The notes beneath the pieces were generated by a model. The model had not been told where the DNA came from. It saw only the letters and a program-made list of their open reading frames with translations, and ran no database searches. A stretch of DNA of 64,000 nucleotides from Coxiellaceae bacterium (GTDB taxonomy: Bacteria; Pseudomonadota; Gammaproteobacteria; Comchoanobacterales; Comchoanobacteraceae): positions 124,001 to 188,000 of the forward strand of contig CACKTD010000001.1 in NCBI GenBank assembly GCA_902603055.1. Reading direction: 5' to 3'. Every line of letters begins with the position of its first letter. The stretch's first letter is position 1. The position numbers were made by a program, and so were the translations under genes. Below are positions 53,384-63,122 of this stretch, piece by piece.

Positions 53384-54040
53384 TTAAGATAGTCTTTCCA
53401 TTTTAATTTGTTTCTTTAGTATGTCAATAACTTTTCTAGATAGTAGTTTTGCGTCTAAACGAGTCTTTTTAGAATTATAATTTTTGTTTTGAATCTGATT
53501 TAAACTACTGCCTTTGTAGCCATACTGTCCATTAGAAGGATAAAATCCATTTTCAAAATCAAATTGATACTCTAAGTGATCCTCAAATTTTGATAAAAAA
53601 GGAATCGCATACCCTAGGACTTCAAAAAGTAAATATTCAAATTCTCTTAAGAAAGGTTCGATATCTTTTTCTTTTTCGAGTGCATTTATTGTTAAGCCGA
53701 ACCGTTCGAATAGCGCATGTGAGCTCTCTGGTGTTTTGTACATATAATACATTAATTGATTTAGGTAAAAGCCACATTTGAGTCTAACTCCAGTCAACCA
53801 GACGGGATTAACAACCTCAATATTTTTTATAGGTGTCAGTGATTTATCTTGTTTTTGCCAATGAATCACAATTTTTTGAAATGGAAGAATATGGCTCATG
53901 TTAAAGCGTTTATTAGTCTTAAGGCCTTTGCATATAAAGGATTTCCTACCATGTTCTTTTAAAAAGCATTCAATGATAGCACTTGTTTCACGATATGCGC
54001 GTTGATGAATCACATATCCTAAATCTTTATAAGTATTCAT
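53384..54040 (-). CDS. recO: DNA repair protein RecO
   Basis: Recombination mediator that helps RecR/RecF load RecA. The N-terminal OB fold starts YVIHQRAYRETSAIIECFLKEHGRKSFICKG, the standard RecO opening. Length 218 aa is slightly short. It follows era with a 4-bp overlap, as in the lepB-rnc-era-recO operon of gammaproteobacteria; pdxJ is not present after it. Confidence 0.9.
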   Translation of the reverse strand: MNTYKDLGYVIHQRAYRETSAIIECFLKEHGRKSFICKGLKTNKRFNMSHILPFQKIVIHWQKQDKSLTPIKNIEVVNPVWLTGVRLKCGFYLNQLMYYMYKTPESSHALFERFGLTINALEKEKDIEPFLREFEYLLFEVLGYAIPFLSKFEDHLEYQFDFENGFYPSNGQYGYKGSSLNQIQNKNYNSKKTRLDAKLLSRKVIDILKKQIKMERLS

Positions 54041-54897
54041 ATATTAGGTTGAGATTCCATCCAGTTTGGATTGATTTTTACCCAAACTTTTAGCATGACT
54101 TTTTTGTTTAAAATCTTTTCAATGGATTTTCTAGAGTCTGTGGCTATTTTTTTTAAATGTAAACCATTCTTGCCGATTACAATTTTCTTTTGGTTATTGT
54201 TTTTAACTACGATTACAAGGTGGATTGTTGCTAGCTTTTCGTTTTGTTCATATTTTTCCAGTTCAACATTAAGGTCATGAGGAACCTCTTTGTGACAATA
54301 TTTTAAAAGTTGGCAGCGTGTGACCTCACATATCCGTTTTTCCAATGATTGGTCATGAGTGAAGTCTTGGTGGTATTTTTGTTTCTTTGGTTGACATTGC
54401 ATCCGTAAATGGCCACGTAAGATATCAATATGGGTTTTCTTTTTAGCACTTATGGGAATAATAGCCACAATATCAGATGGGGGGTCATTGAGTATTATTT
54501 CTAGTGCATCGTTAGTAATGCGATCAATTTTATTGATGACTAAAATGACAGGTTTCAGTTCTTTAAATTTCTTAAGAAGATTAACTTCTTGTTCTGACAA
54601 AACGGCAGTGTCTATTAGAAATAAAATACAATCTGCTTCGGATATGCAGCTATCAGTTGCGCGCATCATTATAGACTGAACAGTGTTATGTGTCTTTTGC
54701 CCCAGTCCAGGTGTATCTAGAAAAATCATTTCATAAGGGTCATCATGTACAACACCTAAAATCTTAGAGCGAGTAGTATGTGATTTGTGCGATGTAATGG
54801 CAATTTGGTCTCCTAACAGAAGATTTAGTAGTGTTGATTTTCCAACATTTGTTTTGCCAACTAAAGCAAACTTACAGCTTAAGACCTCATTTTTCAT
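54037..54897 (-). CDS. era: GTPase Era
   Basis: Essential GTPase for 16S rRNA maturation. G1 is GKTNVGKST, G3 is DTPGL and G4 is NKID, with the C-terminal KH domain (KIVIGKNGLHLKKIA). Length 286 aa is near the usual 300. It overlaps rnc by 11 bp and recO by 4 bp. Confidence 0.95.
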   Translation of the reverse strand: MKNEVLSCKFALVGKTNVGKSTLLNLLLGDQIAITSHKSHTTRSKILGVVHDDPYEMIFLDTPGLGQKTHNTVQSIMMRATDSCISEADCILFLIDTAVLSEQEVNLLKKFKELKPVILVINKIDRITNDALEIILNDPPSDIVAIIPISAKKKTHIDILRGHLRMQCQPKKQKYHQDFTHDQSLEKRICEVTRCQLLKYCHKEVPHDLNVELEKYEQNEKLATIHLVIVVKNNNQKKIVIGKNGLHLKKIATDSRKSIEKILNKKVMLKVWVKINPNWMESQPNI

Positions 54898-55567
54898 GCA
54901 ACAGTTCCATTACTTTTTTCGCAGCTACTTGCTCAGCTTTTTTTCGACTACCACCCTCACCTTCTGCTTGGTATCCATTGACCTTGCACAATACGATAAA
55001 GGTTTGATCATGTTTTTGACCAGTAGTTTGAGTGAGTGTATAAGCTGGTAAAGGGTGTTTTCCTTTATGGCACCATTCTTGAAGTTGGCTTTTGAAGTCC
55101 TTAACATTAATGTTGCTCAGTGGTTGAGAAAGATAGTCCTCATACCATGCGAGGACTATAGTGTAGGTGGTTGTAAAATCACTGTCTAAAAATATAGCGC
55201 CTATAAGCGCTTCGACCGCATTTGCTACAAGACTTGGTCGTGACAGTGCAGATGATTTCGTTTCACCTAAACCAAGCTGGAGTTGATCAAAAAGGTCAAG
55301 TTTTTGTCCTATTTCTAAAAGCGTATTTTGGTTGATAAGATTGGATCTTATAATACTTAACTCGCCTTCAGGGCCATGGTGTGCTTCAAATAAATGGTCT
55401 GATAAAATACAGCTTAAAACTGAATCACCTAAAAACTCAAGCCTTTCATTGTGTAAGTTAGAAAAGCTACGATGAGTTAATGCTCTATCCAATAACTGTT
55501 TATTTTTAAACTGATACTTAAGATTTGTTTCAATTTTTTTTAAAATGTTATCCCGATTCTCTGCCAT
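54887..55567 (-). CDS. rnc: Ribonuclease III
   Basis: Double-strand-specific endoribonuclease for rRNA and mRNA processing. The catalytic signature is NERLEFLGDSVL and the second acidic site is EALIGAIFLD; a C-terminal dsRNA-binding domain ends GGSRKKAEQVAAKKVMELL. Using the ATG at 55567 (MAENRDN) gives 226 aa, exactly the E. coli length; a TTG at 55579 is also in frame. The start lies 28 bp within lepB. Confidence 0.95.
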   Translation of the reverse strand: MAENRDNILKKIETNLKYQFKNKQLLDRALTHRSFSNLHNERLEFLGDSVLSCILSDHLFEAHHGPEGELSIIRSNLINQNTLLEIGQKLDLFDQLQLGLGETKSSALSRPSLVANAVEALIGAIFLDSDFTTTYTIVLAWYEDYLSQPLSNINVKDFKSQLQEWCHKGKHPLPAYTLTQTTGQKHDQTFIVLCKVNGYQAEGEGGSRKKAEQVAAKKVMELLHEK

Positions 55568-56466
55568 CTTATATTCCAATTATGTGGGTCCCAACTTAAC
55601 CATACTAAAAATGCTTTCCCAATGAATGATGTTTCGGGTACAGTGCCCCAAAAGCGACTGTCATTGGAGTTATCTCGATTATCTCCCATTACAAAATATT
55701 GGTGTTTGGGAACAACCATATCAACTGAGCGGTAATCTGGGGTGAAAGGTTGAATGATGATTTCATGCTTAATACCTTCAAGATTTTCTTCGTAAAGTTT
55801 GACTTCTTCTGTTTGACCATATTGATTGATGTTGTTAATCCAGCCTAAATCCTTTTTCGGGATTACTTCTCCATTAATCATGAGTACTTTATTTTTATAA
55901 ACAACATGATCGCCAGGTAACCCAATTACTCGTTTAACATAAATGTAATTTGGATTTTTGGGGTAATAAAAAAGTGCGATATCGCCTCGTTGAGGTTTGC
56001 CTACAGGAACCAATTCATTATGACTAATAGGCATCTTGATACCATATGCATACTGTTTAACCAGAATAAAATCACCTGTATCTATGGTAGGTTCAAGAGA
56101 GCCTGACGGTACACGGTAGGGTTGTATGATAAAAGATCTTACCAGCATAAAGATAATCAAAAACCAAAAGTATTCTTGCGCAATTTCAAGGTAGGTGTTT
56201 TTTGTATGTGATTCTTTGCGACGTGGTGTGAACCAGTAGTCATCAGCCACTTTAAATACAATCACAAATACTGTCGCAACAAATAGCGCCCATTCCACAT
56301 TGATTTGGTTAGCAATTAAAAATACGCCAGACAAAAAGACAATATTGCAGCAGGGTGAACGAACTTTATCTGAGAGTTCCTTATAGTGTTTTTCTAGATA
56401 GAAGTGATCGAGGAGGTTGACTATCAAGGAAGTGGAAAAAATTATAATTAATAATTGATCTAGCAT
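55540..56466 (-). CDS. lepB: Signal peptidase I
   Basis: Inner-membrane peptidase that cleaves Sec and Tat signal peptides. Two N-terminal helices precede the catalytic Ser in PYRVPSGSLEPTI and the general-base Lys in YVKRVIGLPGDHV; GDNRDNSNDSRFWGTVP is box E. Length 308 aa is typical. It is the first gene of lepB-rnc-era-recO. lepA, often upstream, is missing here. Confidence 0.95.
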   Translation of the reverse strand: MLDQLLIIIFSTSLIVNLLDHFYLEKHYKELSDKVRSPCCNIVFLSGVFLIANQINVEWALFVATVFVIVFKVADDYWFTPRRKESHTKNTYLEIAQEYFWFLIIFMLVRSFIIQPYRVPSGSLEPTIDTGDFILVKQYAYGIKMPISHNELVPVGKPQRGDIALFYYPKNPNYIYVKRVIGLPGDHVVYKNKVLMINGEVIPKKDLGWINNINQYGQTEEVKLYEENLEGIKHEIIIQPFTPDYRSVDMVVPKHQYFVMGDNRDNSNDSRFWGTVPETSFIGKAFLVWLSWDPHNWNIRWQRIGITF

Positions 56467-56577
56467 ACTTGGATGGTATCAAAAAAAGCGTATCCTTGCT
56501 AGATCTGGGGTTTAATAGTGCATATTAAGTCATTATTTGATATTATAAAATCAAATAACAGATAATGGAGACTTTGT

Positions 56578-57210
56578 ATGGCTCGCGTTAAAGGTGGTCA
56601 CGATTGGCACCGTAGACAAACAAATGATAGTTTCAATCAAAAAGCAAGATCTGATCGATATCGCAGTAGATCAGTTTATAAACTAGAGCAAATTCAATCT
56701 AAGTTTAAATTGATTCGTAAAAAAGATGTTGTCTTTGATCTCGGGTGCGCGCCAGGTGGGTGGAGTCAATTGTTGTCTCAGCTTGCAGGTCAGGTGGTTG
56801 GTTGTGATTTGCTTGATATGAAACCGATTGCTAACGTCGAATTCATAAAGGGAGATTTTACAACGACTCTTATTCAACAGACTCTATTAGATCGAGCAAA
56901 TCATGCTCCAGATATTATTTGTTCGGATATGGCGCCCAATATTAGTGGCATTAAATGTAAGGATGAAGGTGCTTTAGAAACGCTATTCAATCAAGTTGCA
57001 GTATTTACAGCAGATTATTTGAAAAAAGATGGGCATTTAATTGTAAAGGTCTTTGAAGGTGAATCTGCCAATCATTTTAAAAAAACTCTCAAAACAATGT
57101 TTAAAGCAGTAGTCGTTTTTAAGCCTGAGGCATCACGGTCGACATCTACAGAAATTTATTTTATTGCTAAGTGCAAAAAAGTTAACTCAAATTTAAAAAA
57201 AGAGTTATAA
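56578..57210 (+). CDS. rlmE: 23S rRNA 2'-O-ribose U2552 methyltransferase
   Basis: FtsJ/RrmJ-type enzyme acting on the 50S A-loop. Motif I is VFDLGCAPGGWSQ, the catalytic Asp is in CSDMAPN and the catalytic Lys in LIVKVFEG; the basic N-terminus is standard. Length 210 aa equals E. coli (209). It precedes ftsH, the conserved rlmE-ftsH pair. An 8-bp inverted repeat (56534-56541 and 56550-56557) lies just upstream around an AT-rich -10 region. Confidence 0.95.
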   Translation: MARVKGGHDWHRRQTNDSFNQKARSDRYRSRSVYKLEQIQSKFKLIRKKDVVFDLGCAPGGWSQLLSQLAGQVVGCDLLDMKPIANVEFIKGDFTTTLIQQTLLDRANHAPDIICSDMAPNISGIKCKDEGALETLFNQVAVFTADYLKKDGHLIVKVFEGESANHFKKTLKTMFKAVVVFKPEASRSTSTEIYFIAKCKKVNSNLKKEL

Positions 57211-57215
57211 TAACA

Positions 57216-57248
57216 CTTGTAATTGTAAAATATTACCCCACATATAAT
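57216..57248 (+). promoter_or_regulatory. Putative heat-shock (sigma-32) promoter of ftsH
   Basis: CTTGTAA (57216-57222), a 13-bp spacer, and CCCCACAT (57236-57243) closely match the sigma-32 consensus CTTGAAA-N13-CCCCATnT. A TATAAT (57243-57248) overlaps it and may allow sigma-70 use. It sits 21 bp upstream of the ftsH GTG start. Confidence 0.55.
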
Positions 57249-57268
57249 CTAAGTGAAGAGGACGCGCA

Positions 57269-59167
57269 GTGAACGAAAGACAAAAGACGATATTTTTATG
57301 GATTGTAATTTCTTTAATTCTTTTCTTGGTTTTAAACAATTTTGGTGAGTATAACGGCCCTGTTCAGCGGTATACGTATTCAGAGTTTGTTAATGCAGTT
57401 AACCAAGGACAGGTTAATAAGGTCACGTTTGCAGACCAGGTGATTACTGGTGAGACTAAAAGCGGTCAACGCTTTACAACATTTATGCCTATGAACGACC
57501 AAAAAATATTGGATAATCTATTGGCAAAAAACGTTACGGTTGTAGGCCGTGCCCCTGATCAAAATATCTGGTTACACATTTTAATAAGCTGGTTCCCATC
57601 ATTGTTGTTACTGGGTTTCTTACTCTGGTGGATGCGACAAATGCAAGGTGGTGGTGGTAGTTCTGGGCGAGGCGGACCACTATCGTTTGGACGTAGTCGT
57701 GCAAGAATGTTAACAGGTGATAAGAATAAAGTGACTTTTGATGATGTTGCAGGAATTCTTGAAGCAAAACAAGAAGTGCAAGAATTTGTTGAGTTTCTAA
57801 AAGATCCTAAGAAGTTTTCTAAATTGGGTGGTAAAATTCCATGTGGTGCATTGCTGGTGGGTCCTCCAGGAACTGGTAAAACTTTATTGGCGAGAGCTGT
57901 TGCTGGAGAAGCAAATGTACCATTCTTCTCTATTTCTGGGTCAGATTTCGTTGAAATGTTTGTAGGTGTTGGTGCTTCTAGAGTTAGAGATATGTTCGAT
58001 CAAGCCAAAAAACAGGCGCCTTGTATTATATTTATCGACGAAATTGATGCAGTTGGTCGACATCGTGGAGCTGGCTTAGGTGGCGGACATGATGAGCGTG
58101 AGCAAACACTTAATCAGTTACTCGTTGAGATGGATGGTTTTGAGGGCAAAGAAGGTGTGATTGTTTTTGCAGCAACCAATAGACCTGATGTATTAGATCC
58201 TGCTTTATTGCGCCCTGGTCGTTTTGATCGTCAGGTTGTAGTTTCATTGCCTGACATTATAGGTAGAGAAGAGATACTTAATGTGCATATGTCAAATGTT
58301 ACAGTTGATAACTCTGTGGATACTTTAGTCATTGCTAGAGCAACGCCTGGTTTTTCTGGTGCTGATTTAGCAAATTTAGTGAATGAAGCAGCACTTTTTG
58401 CTGCACGTCGTAATAAGAAAAAAGTAACCATGGAAGAGTTTGAAGCAGCTAAAGATAAATTAACCCTTGGTGCTGAGCGTAATATGGTGATGTCTGACGA
58501 AGATAGACGTTTGACTGCATATCATGAGTCAGGACACGCAATTGTTGGTTTGTTGGTTGGAAATCATGACCCTGTTTATAAGGTTACGATTATTCCTCGA
58601 GGAATGGCACTTGGAGTGACATACTTCTTACCTGAGAAAGATCGTTTTAGTATGTCTCGTGCACAAATTGAAAGTATGATTTCATCGCTTTATGGTGGTC
58701 GAATTGCAGAAGAAATAATATTTGGTGAAGAGAAAGTGACAACCGGTGCTTCAAATGACATTGAAAAAGCGTCAGAATTAGCTCGAAATTTTGTAGAAAA
58801 ATGGGGCCTGAATAATAAATTAGGACCGATTAATTATAGTGCTGCACAACAAGAGGTATTCTTAGGTAAAGGAATGTCATCCAGTGGACGTGATATCTCT
58901 GATGCCACAACAAAGGAAATTGATCAAGAAGTTAGAAAAGTAATTGATTCAAATTATAAGCGTGCTAAAAAAATTCTTAAAGATAACATTAAGATTCTGC
59001 ATTTAATGGCTGAAGCTCTCATGAAATATGAAACGCTCAATGAGTTTCAAATTAACTCAGTCATGCAGGGCAAAATGCCAAAGTCAGGAGGAACAAGCTC
59101 AAAGCGTAATGCCTCTAAGGAAAAAGCAGCTACCAAAGCTGAGAATAAGCGGGCAGAATCAACCTAG
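57269..59167 (+). CDS. ftsH: ATP-dependent zinc metalloprotease FtsH
   Basis: Membrane-anchored AAA+ protease for membrane and regulatory proteins. Two N-terminal helices flank a periplasmic domain. Walker A is GPPGTGKT, Walker B is [11 protein letters not shown], the second region of homology is [20 protein letters not shown], and the zinc site is HESGH. Length 632 aa is typical. Start is GTG at 57269 with GAAGAGG upstream. The stop overlaps the folP start. Confidence 0.97.
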   Translation: MNERQKTIFLWIVISLILFLVLNNFGEYNGPVQRYTYSEFVNAVNQGQVNKVTFADQVITGETKSGQRFTTFMPMNDQKILDNLLAKNVTVVGRAPDQNIWLHILISWFPSLLLLGFLLWWMRQMQGGGGSSGRGGPLSFGRSRARMLTGDKNKVTFDDVAGILEAKQEVQEFVEFLKDPKKFSKLGGKIPCGALLVGPPGTGKTLLARAVAGEANVPFFSISGSDFVEMFVGVGASRVRDMFDQAKKQAPCIIFIDEIDAVGRHRGAGLGGGHDEREQTLNQLLVEMDGFEGKEGVIVFAATNRPDVLDPALLRPGRFDRQVVVSLPDIIGREEILNVHMSNVTVDNSVDTLVIARATPGFSGADLANLVNEAALFAARRNKKKVTMEEFEAAKDKLTLGAERNMVMSDEDRRLTAYHESGHAIVGLLVGNHDPVYKVTIIPRGMALGVTYFLPEKDRFSMSRAQIESMISSLYGGRIAEEIIFGEEKVTTGASNDIEKASELARNFVEKWGLNNKLGPINYSAAQQEVFLGKGMSSSGRDISDATTKEIDQEVRKVIDSNYKRAKKILKDNIKILHLMAEALMKYETLNEFQINSVMQGKMPKSGGTSSKRNASKEKAATKAENKRAEST

Positions 59168-59958
59168 TGCAACCAAAGATAATGGGGATTTTAAATATTA
59201 CCCCAGACTCTTTTTCAGATGGAGGTCTTTACACCTCAATTGATGCTGCAGTTAAGCATGTTGCTTCTATGATTGAGGAAGGTGCTGATTGTATTGATAT
59301 CGGTTGTGAATCCTCCCGGCCAGGTGCAACGCCAATCAGTTTACAAGAAGAGTTGGATCGCTTATTGCCTATTTTAGATGCCATACAATCTCGTTTTAAC
59401 ATACCTTTATCAATAGATACATATAAGCCAGATGTAATGCATTGGGCGATTGAAAAAAAGGTGTTTATGATCAATGATATTCTAGCGCTTACAACCCCAG
59501 GTGCTGTGGATGTAGTAAAAGACTCTGACGTTCAATTATGTATTATGCATCATCGGGGTACACCAGAGACTTTGCATGATGACAAAAACTATATTAACGT
59601 CATTGATGAGGTGTTTGGTTTTCTAAAGAATAGGGTTGACCACCTGGTTGCTAGTGGTATTGCAGCAGATCGAATAATAATTGATCCTGGATTCGGCTTT
59701 GCAAAAGAATCTCAACATAACCTCGATCTTTTAAAAAACATTGCTGTGTTAAAAAAATTGGAATGCCCAATTTTGATTGGTATCTCTAGAAAGCGGATGT
59801 TTGGCCAATGGTTTGATCGCCAAACAATTGAGCGCCTTCCAGCTTGCTTATCAGCCTCATTGTGGGCTTATGCTCAGGGTGTACAGTGGTTTAGGACCCA
59901 TGATGTTAAGGCTACAAGCGACGCACTTAAAATGCATCAGTTACTGATCGGAGCATAA
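59167..59958 (+). CDS. folP: Dihydropteroate synthase
   Basis: Condenses p-aminobenzoate with dihydropterin pyrophosphate in folate synthesis; the target of sulfonamides. MGILNITPDSFSDGG, DIGCESSRPGA and IIDPGFGFAK are the family motifs. The GTG start overlaps the ftsH stop by one base, giving the conserved ftsH-folP-glmM order. Length 263 aa is slightly short. Confidence 0.95.
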   Translation: MQPKIMGILNITPDSFSDGGLYTSIDAAVKHVASMIEEGADCIDIGCESSRPGATPISLQEELDRLLPILDAIQSRFNIPLSIDTYKPDVMHWAIEKKVFMINDILALTTPGAVDVVKDSDVQLCIMHHRGTPETLHDDKNYINVIDEVFGFLKNRVDHLVASGIAADRIIIDPGFGFAKESQHNLDLLKNIAVLKKLECPILIGISRKRMFGQWFDRQTIERLPACLSASLWAYAQGVQWFRTHDVKATSDALKMHQLLIGA

Positions 59959-60050
59959 ATCAACACAATCTAGTTGAAGGTATTGTTTTTTCAATATAGA
60001 CTGACTTGTAGTTGGTATGTATAAACTTCTAAGTTTTTAAGGAGCTCTGA

Positions 60051-61382
60051 ATGAGCGTGGAAAATTTATCTTTTGGTACAGATGGTATTCGTGGTCGCGT
60101 TGGTGATTTTCCAATAGACTGTAATACAATATTAAAGCTTGGTTGGGCGCTTGGCACATTTATTCGTAACAAATACGGTACATGCCGTATTGTTGTCGGT
60201 AAGGACACCCGAATCTCTGGTTATTTAATAGAGTCATTATTTGAGGCAGGATTAATTGCTGCAGGTGCGCATGTATTTCTTTTAGGTCCATTACCTTCAC
60301 CTGGGATTGCACACTTGATCCGAGCATTCAGAGGTCATGCCGGGGTTGTGATTAGTGCTTCTCATAATGTCTACTCTGATAATGGTGTGAAATTTTTCAA
60401 CCAAGCAGGTTTTAAATTTAATAGCGCTGATCAAAAAGCGATCCTTGATTTATGTCGAAAGGATTTAGTGATGGTACCTTCAGAGAGGCTGGGCCGAGCA
60501 GAGCGGGTGGATGCTGCGATCGATCGTTACGTTGAATACTGCAAAGGTAAGTTTGATTTAGATTTTGAGCTCGATAATTTAAAAATTGTGATTGACTGTG
60601 CTAATGGCGCTGGGTATAAGGTTGGCCCGAGTGTGTTTCGAGAGCTTGGAGCAGACGTGATTGCGATTAATGTTCGTCCAGATGGCACTAATATTAATGC
60701 GCAATGTGGCTCATTATATCCTGAGTTTCTAAGAGATAGAGTGCTTGCGCATCATGCAGATTTAGGTTTTGCGTTAGATGGAGATGGTGATCGATTAACA
60801 ATTGTCACTAAAAAAGGCCGCATTCTCAACGGCGATGATATTCTTTATTTATTAGCCAAATATTGCACTAGTCCGGGTATGGGGGTAGTAGGAACGATAA
60901 TGTCAAATAATGCATTGGAAAAATCCTTTTCTGAAATAGGTATTCCATTTGCTAAGACTTCTGTTGGTGATCATCATGTTGTAGATGCACTGGTTAAAAA
61001 TGGCTGGATGATTGGTGCAGAGCCATCAGGTCATGTGCTGCAATTAGATAAGAATACATGTAGTGATGGCATTTTATCAGCTTTATCAGTTATATCAATT
61101 ATGTATCGCTTAGATAAAGACCTTGATGAGCTTATGAAAGGCTTTAATAAAATGCCAAGTCGTTTAGTCAATTTAGAATGTAGCACCGTGGATTTAAATC
61201 AATTTGAAAAAGATTTTGAGGATTTAAGAAATCATTTGGGGCCATTTGGAAAACTGTTAGTACGAAAATCAGGTACAGAAGCAGTCGTTCGTGTTCTAGT
61301 TGAGTCCGAAAGTATGAGTGATGTTGAGCGTGTATCTCGTACAGTTACAGAAATGATCAATCCGAATGCTTATGCTACTTAA
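60051..61382 (+). CDS. glmM: Phosphoglucosamine mutase
   Basis: Converts glucosamine-6-P to glucosamine-1-P for peptidoglycan and LPS. The phosphoserine loop is VVISASHN, the metal loop is LDGDGDR, and the N-terminal FGTDGIRGRVG is diagnostic. Length 443 aa is standard. A 92-bp gap after folP contains an AAGGAG ribosome site. Confidence 0.97.
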   Translation: MSVENLSFGTDGIRGRVGDFPIDCNTILKLGWALGTFIRNKYGTCRIVVGKDTRISGYLIESLFEAGLIAAGAHVFLLGPLPSPGIAHLIRAFRGHAGVVISASHNVYSDNGVKFFNQAGFKFNSADQKAILDLCRKDLVMVPSERLGRAERVDAAIDRYVEYCKGKFDLDFELDNLKIVIDCANGAGYKVGPSVFRELGADVIAINVRPDGTNINAQCGSLYPEFLRDRVLAHHADLGFALDGDGDRLTIVTKKGRILNGDDILYLLAKYCTSPGMGVVGTIMSNNALEKSFSEIGIPFAKTSVGDHHVVDALVKNGWMIGAEPSGHVLQLDKNTCSDGILSALSVISIMYRLDKDLDELMKGFNKMPSRLVNLECSTVDLNQFEKDFEDLRNHLGPFGKLLVRKSGTEAVVRVLVESESMSDVERVSRTVTEMINPNAYAT

Positions 61383-61686
61383 ATTAGAGTTCTATGTTCC
61401 GTCAACACATTTAAAAGAAGTTAATCATGCATTATTTAATGCTGGTGCAGGCCATTTAGGGCAATACAAAGCGTGTGCATGGTATACCAAAGGAACAGGG
61501 CAATTCATGCCTATGGAAGGAAGTCACCCATTTATTGGAGAAACTGAAAAGCTTGAACAAGTAGAAGAGTATAAGGTTGAAATGGTATTAGAGAGTCAAT
61601 ATCGGCAAGTCACCATCGACGCTTTAAAAAAGGCACACCCTTATGAAACTGTTGCGTATCAACTCATTGAAATTTTAACACTATGA
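61366..61686 (+). CDS. NIF3/YqfO C-terminal-like domain protein (CutA-like fold)
   Basis: A 106-aa protein of the stand-alone family related to the insert domain of NIF3-like YqfO proteins. The pattern is KLEFYVPSTHLKEVNHALFNAGAGHLGQYKACAW, GTGQFMPMEGSHPFIG, and the final KKAHPYETVAYQLIE. Function is unknown; a metal- or nucleotide-binding role is often suggested. It overlaps glmM by 17 bp and trkH by 4 bp. Confidence 0.82.
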   Translation: MLMLLKLEFYVPSTHLKEVNHALFNAGAGHLGQYKACAWYTKGTGQFMPMEGSHPFIGETEKLEQVEEYKVEMVLESQYRQVTIDALKKAHPYETVAYQLIEILTL

Positions 61687-63122
61687 ATAAATTATCAATT
61701 ATAAAAATTCTTGGTATGATGTTATTGATTTTCAGTCTTTCCTTTATTCCTCCTATCATCACAGCATTTGTTTTAAAAGAAGCAGTAATGATGCCCTTGT
61801 TAGAAAGTGGGTTAATAGTTTTCATTACGGGTGTAATCATGTATTCAGTCATGCCTATTCATAAAATTGAGCTATGCAGAACGGATGGGTTCCTTATTGT
61901 CATTTTAGTTTGGGTGATTATTAGTTTATTTGGTGTAATACCTTTCGTTTTGATGGACACCCCTTTAACTTTTGTTGATGCGCTCTTTGAGTCAGTGTCT
62001 GGTATTACTACAACAGGTGTGTCTGTGATGGGAGATTTACAACGCCAAACATATGCAATTCAACTTTATCATCAGCAATTACAATTTTTAGGTGGTTTAG
62101 GGGTAGTGGTTATTGTATCTGCTGTTGTACCCTTAATGAAAATAGGTGGAATGCATTTATATTTTGCAGATTTACCTGGTCCAACTAAAGAGCAAAAAAT
62201 TATGCCTCAGCTAAGCCAAGCGACAGGTATGCTTTGCAAGATATACCTTATACTTGGTGGTATCTGTGTCGTAGGTTATTTAATTTCTGGTATGACATTA
62301 TTTCAGGCTTTTTGTGAAATGTTTGCAACGATCTCAACAGGTGGATTCTCGCTACATGCAGATAGTTTTGCACATTATAGTAAATCTGCACAACGATTCG
62401 CACTTTTAATCATGATTTTAGGAGCGACTAATTTTCAGTTACATTATGCATTTATGTTAAAGCGCTCCTTTAGAGTTTATTTGCGCAACTTTGAATGTCG
62501 TTCAATGCTCTTAATTATGCTATTTGCTAGTTTATTTACATTTATGGTTCTCGTTCGTAACAGTGTATTTCCAAGTGCCAATCAAAGTTTTATAAATAGT
62601 TTTTTTACGGTAGTCTCTTTAATGACAACAACAGGCTTTACAATCAGTGACTTTGCAAGTTGGCCAACCATTCTGCCAGAATTTATTATGATACTTGGAT
62701 TGATTGGTTGTTGTGCAGGTTCAACAACAGGTGGTATAAAATTAATTAGAGTATTAGTAAGTTTTAAGCATTCAATTATATTATTAAAGAAAAATCTTCA
62801 CCCTGCTGCAATTGTTAAAACAATGCATGAGGGAGAATCATTAAGAGATGAAGCTATAAATGCAATAATGGGTTATATCATACTGTTTTTCTATGTGTTT
62901 TTCGTATTGCTATTAGCACTTATTTATTCAGGTTTAGATTTGCAAAATGCGTTCACTTCTTTAGCTGCTTGTATTGCAAATGTTGGTGCAGGTATTAATC
63001 AAGTGAATATTGATGATACACATAAGGCTGTAAAGGTTATTTTAACGTTTGCAATGTTAGTTGGAAGAATTGAAATCACATCGTTTTTTGTTATTTTATT
63101 ACCTACGTTTTGGAGAGCATGA
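61683..63122 (+). CDS. trkH: Trk-type potassium uptake channel TrkH
   Basis: Membrane subunit of the Trk K+ uptake system. The four selectivity-filter-like loops are recognisable: GITTTGVSV, ATISTGGFSLH, SLMTTTGFTI and IANVGAGI. Length 479 aa and the helix pattern are typical. The regulatory partner TrkA is not in the window. The stop overlaps the polA start by ATGA. Confidence 0.95.
   Translation: MNKLSIIKILGMMLLIFSLSFIPPIITAFVLKEAVMMPLLESGLIVFITGVIMYSVMPIHKIELCRTDGFLIVILVWVIISLFGVIPFVLMDTPLTFVDALFESVSGITTTGVSVMGDLQRQTYAIQLYHQQLQFLGGLGVVVIVSAVVPLMKIGGMHLYFADLPGPTKEQKIMPQLSQATGMLCKIYLILGGICVVGYLISGMTLFQAFCEMFATISTGGFSLHADSFAHYSKSAQRFALLIMILGATNFQLHYAFMLKRSFRVYLRNFECRSMLLIMLFASLFTFMVLVRNSVFPSANQSFINSFFTVVSLMTTTGFTISDFASWPTILPEFIMILGLIGCCAGSTTGGIKLIRVLVSFKHSIILLKKNLHPAAIVKTMHEGESLRDEAINAIMGYIILFFYVFFVLLLALIYSGLDLQNAFTSLAACIANVGAGINQVNIDDTHKAVKVILTFAMLVGRIEITSFFVILLPTFWRA

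Noticed and set aside
53374-53400. TTAAG-type half-sites upstream of the 111-aa membrane protein, as a fourth PmrA box
   Set aside because: The half-sites are about 8 bp apart instead of 11 and the core is TTAAG rather than TTAAT; no -10 box at the expected distance.
56534-56557. 8-bp inverted repeat upstream of rlmE as an operator
   Set aside because: AT-only arms of this length are expected by chance in such AT-rich DNA; mentioned in the rlmE entry only.
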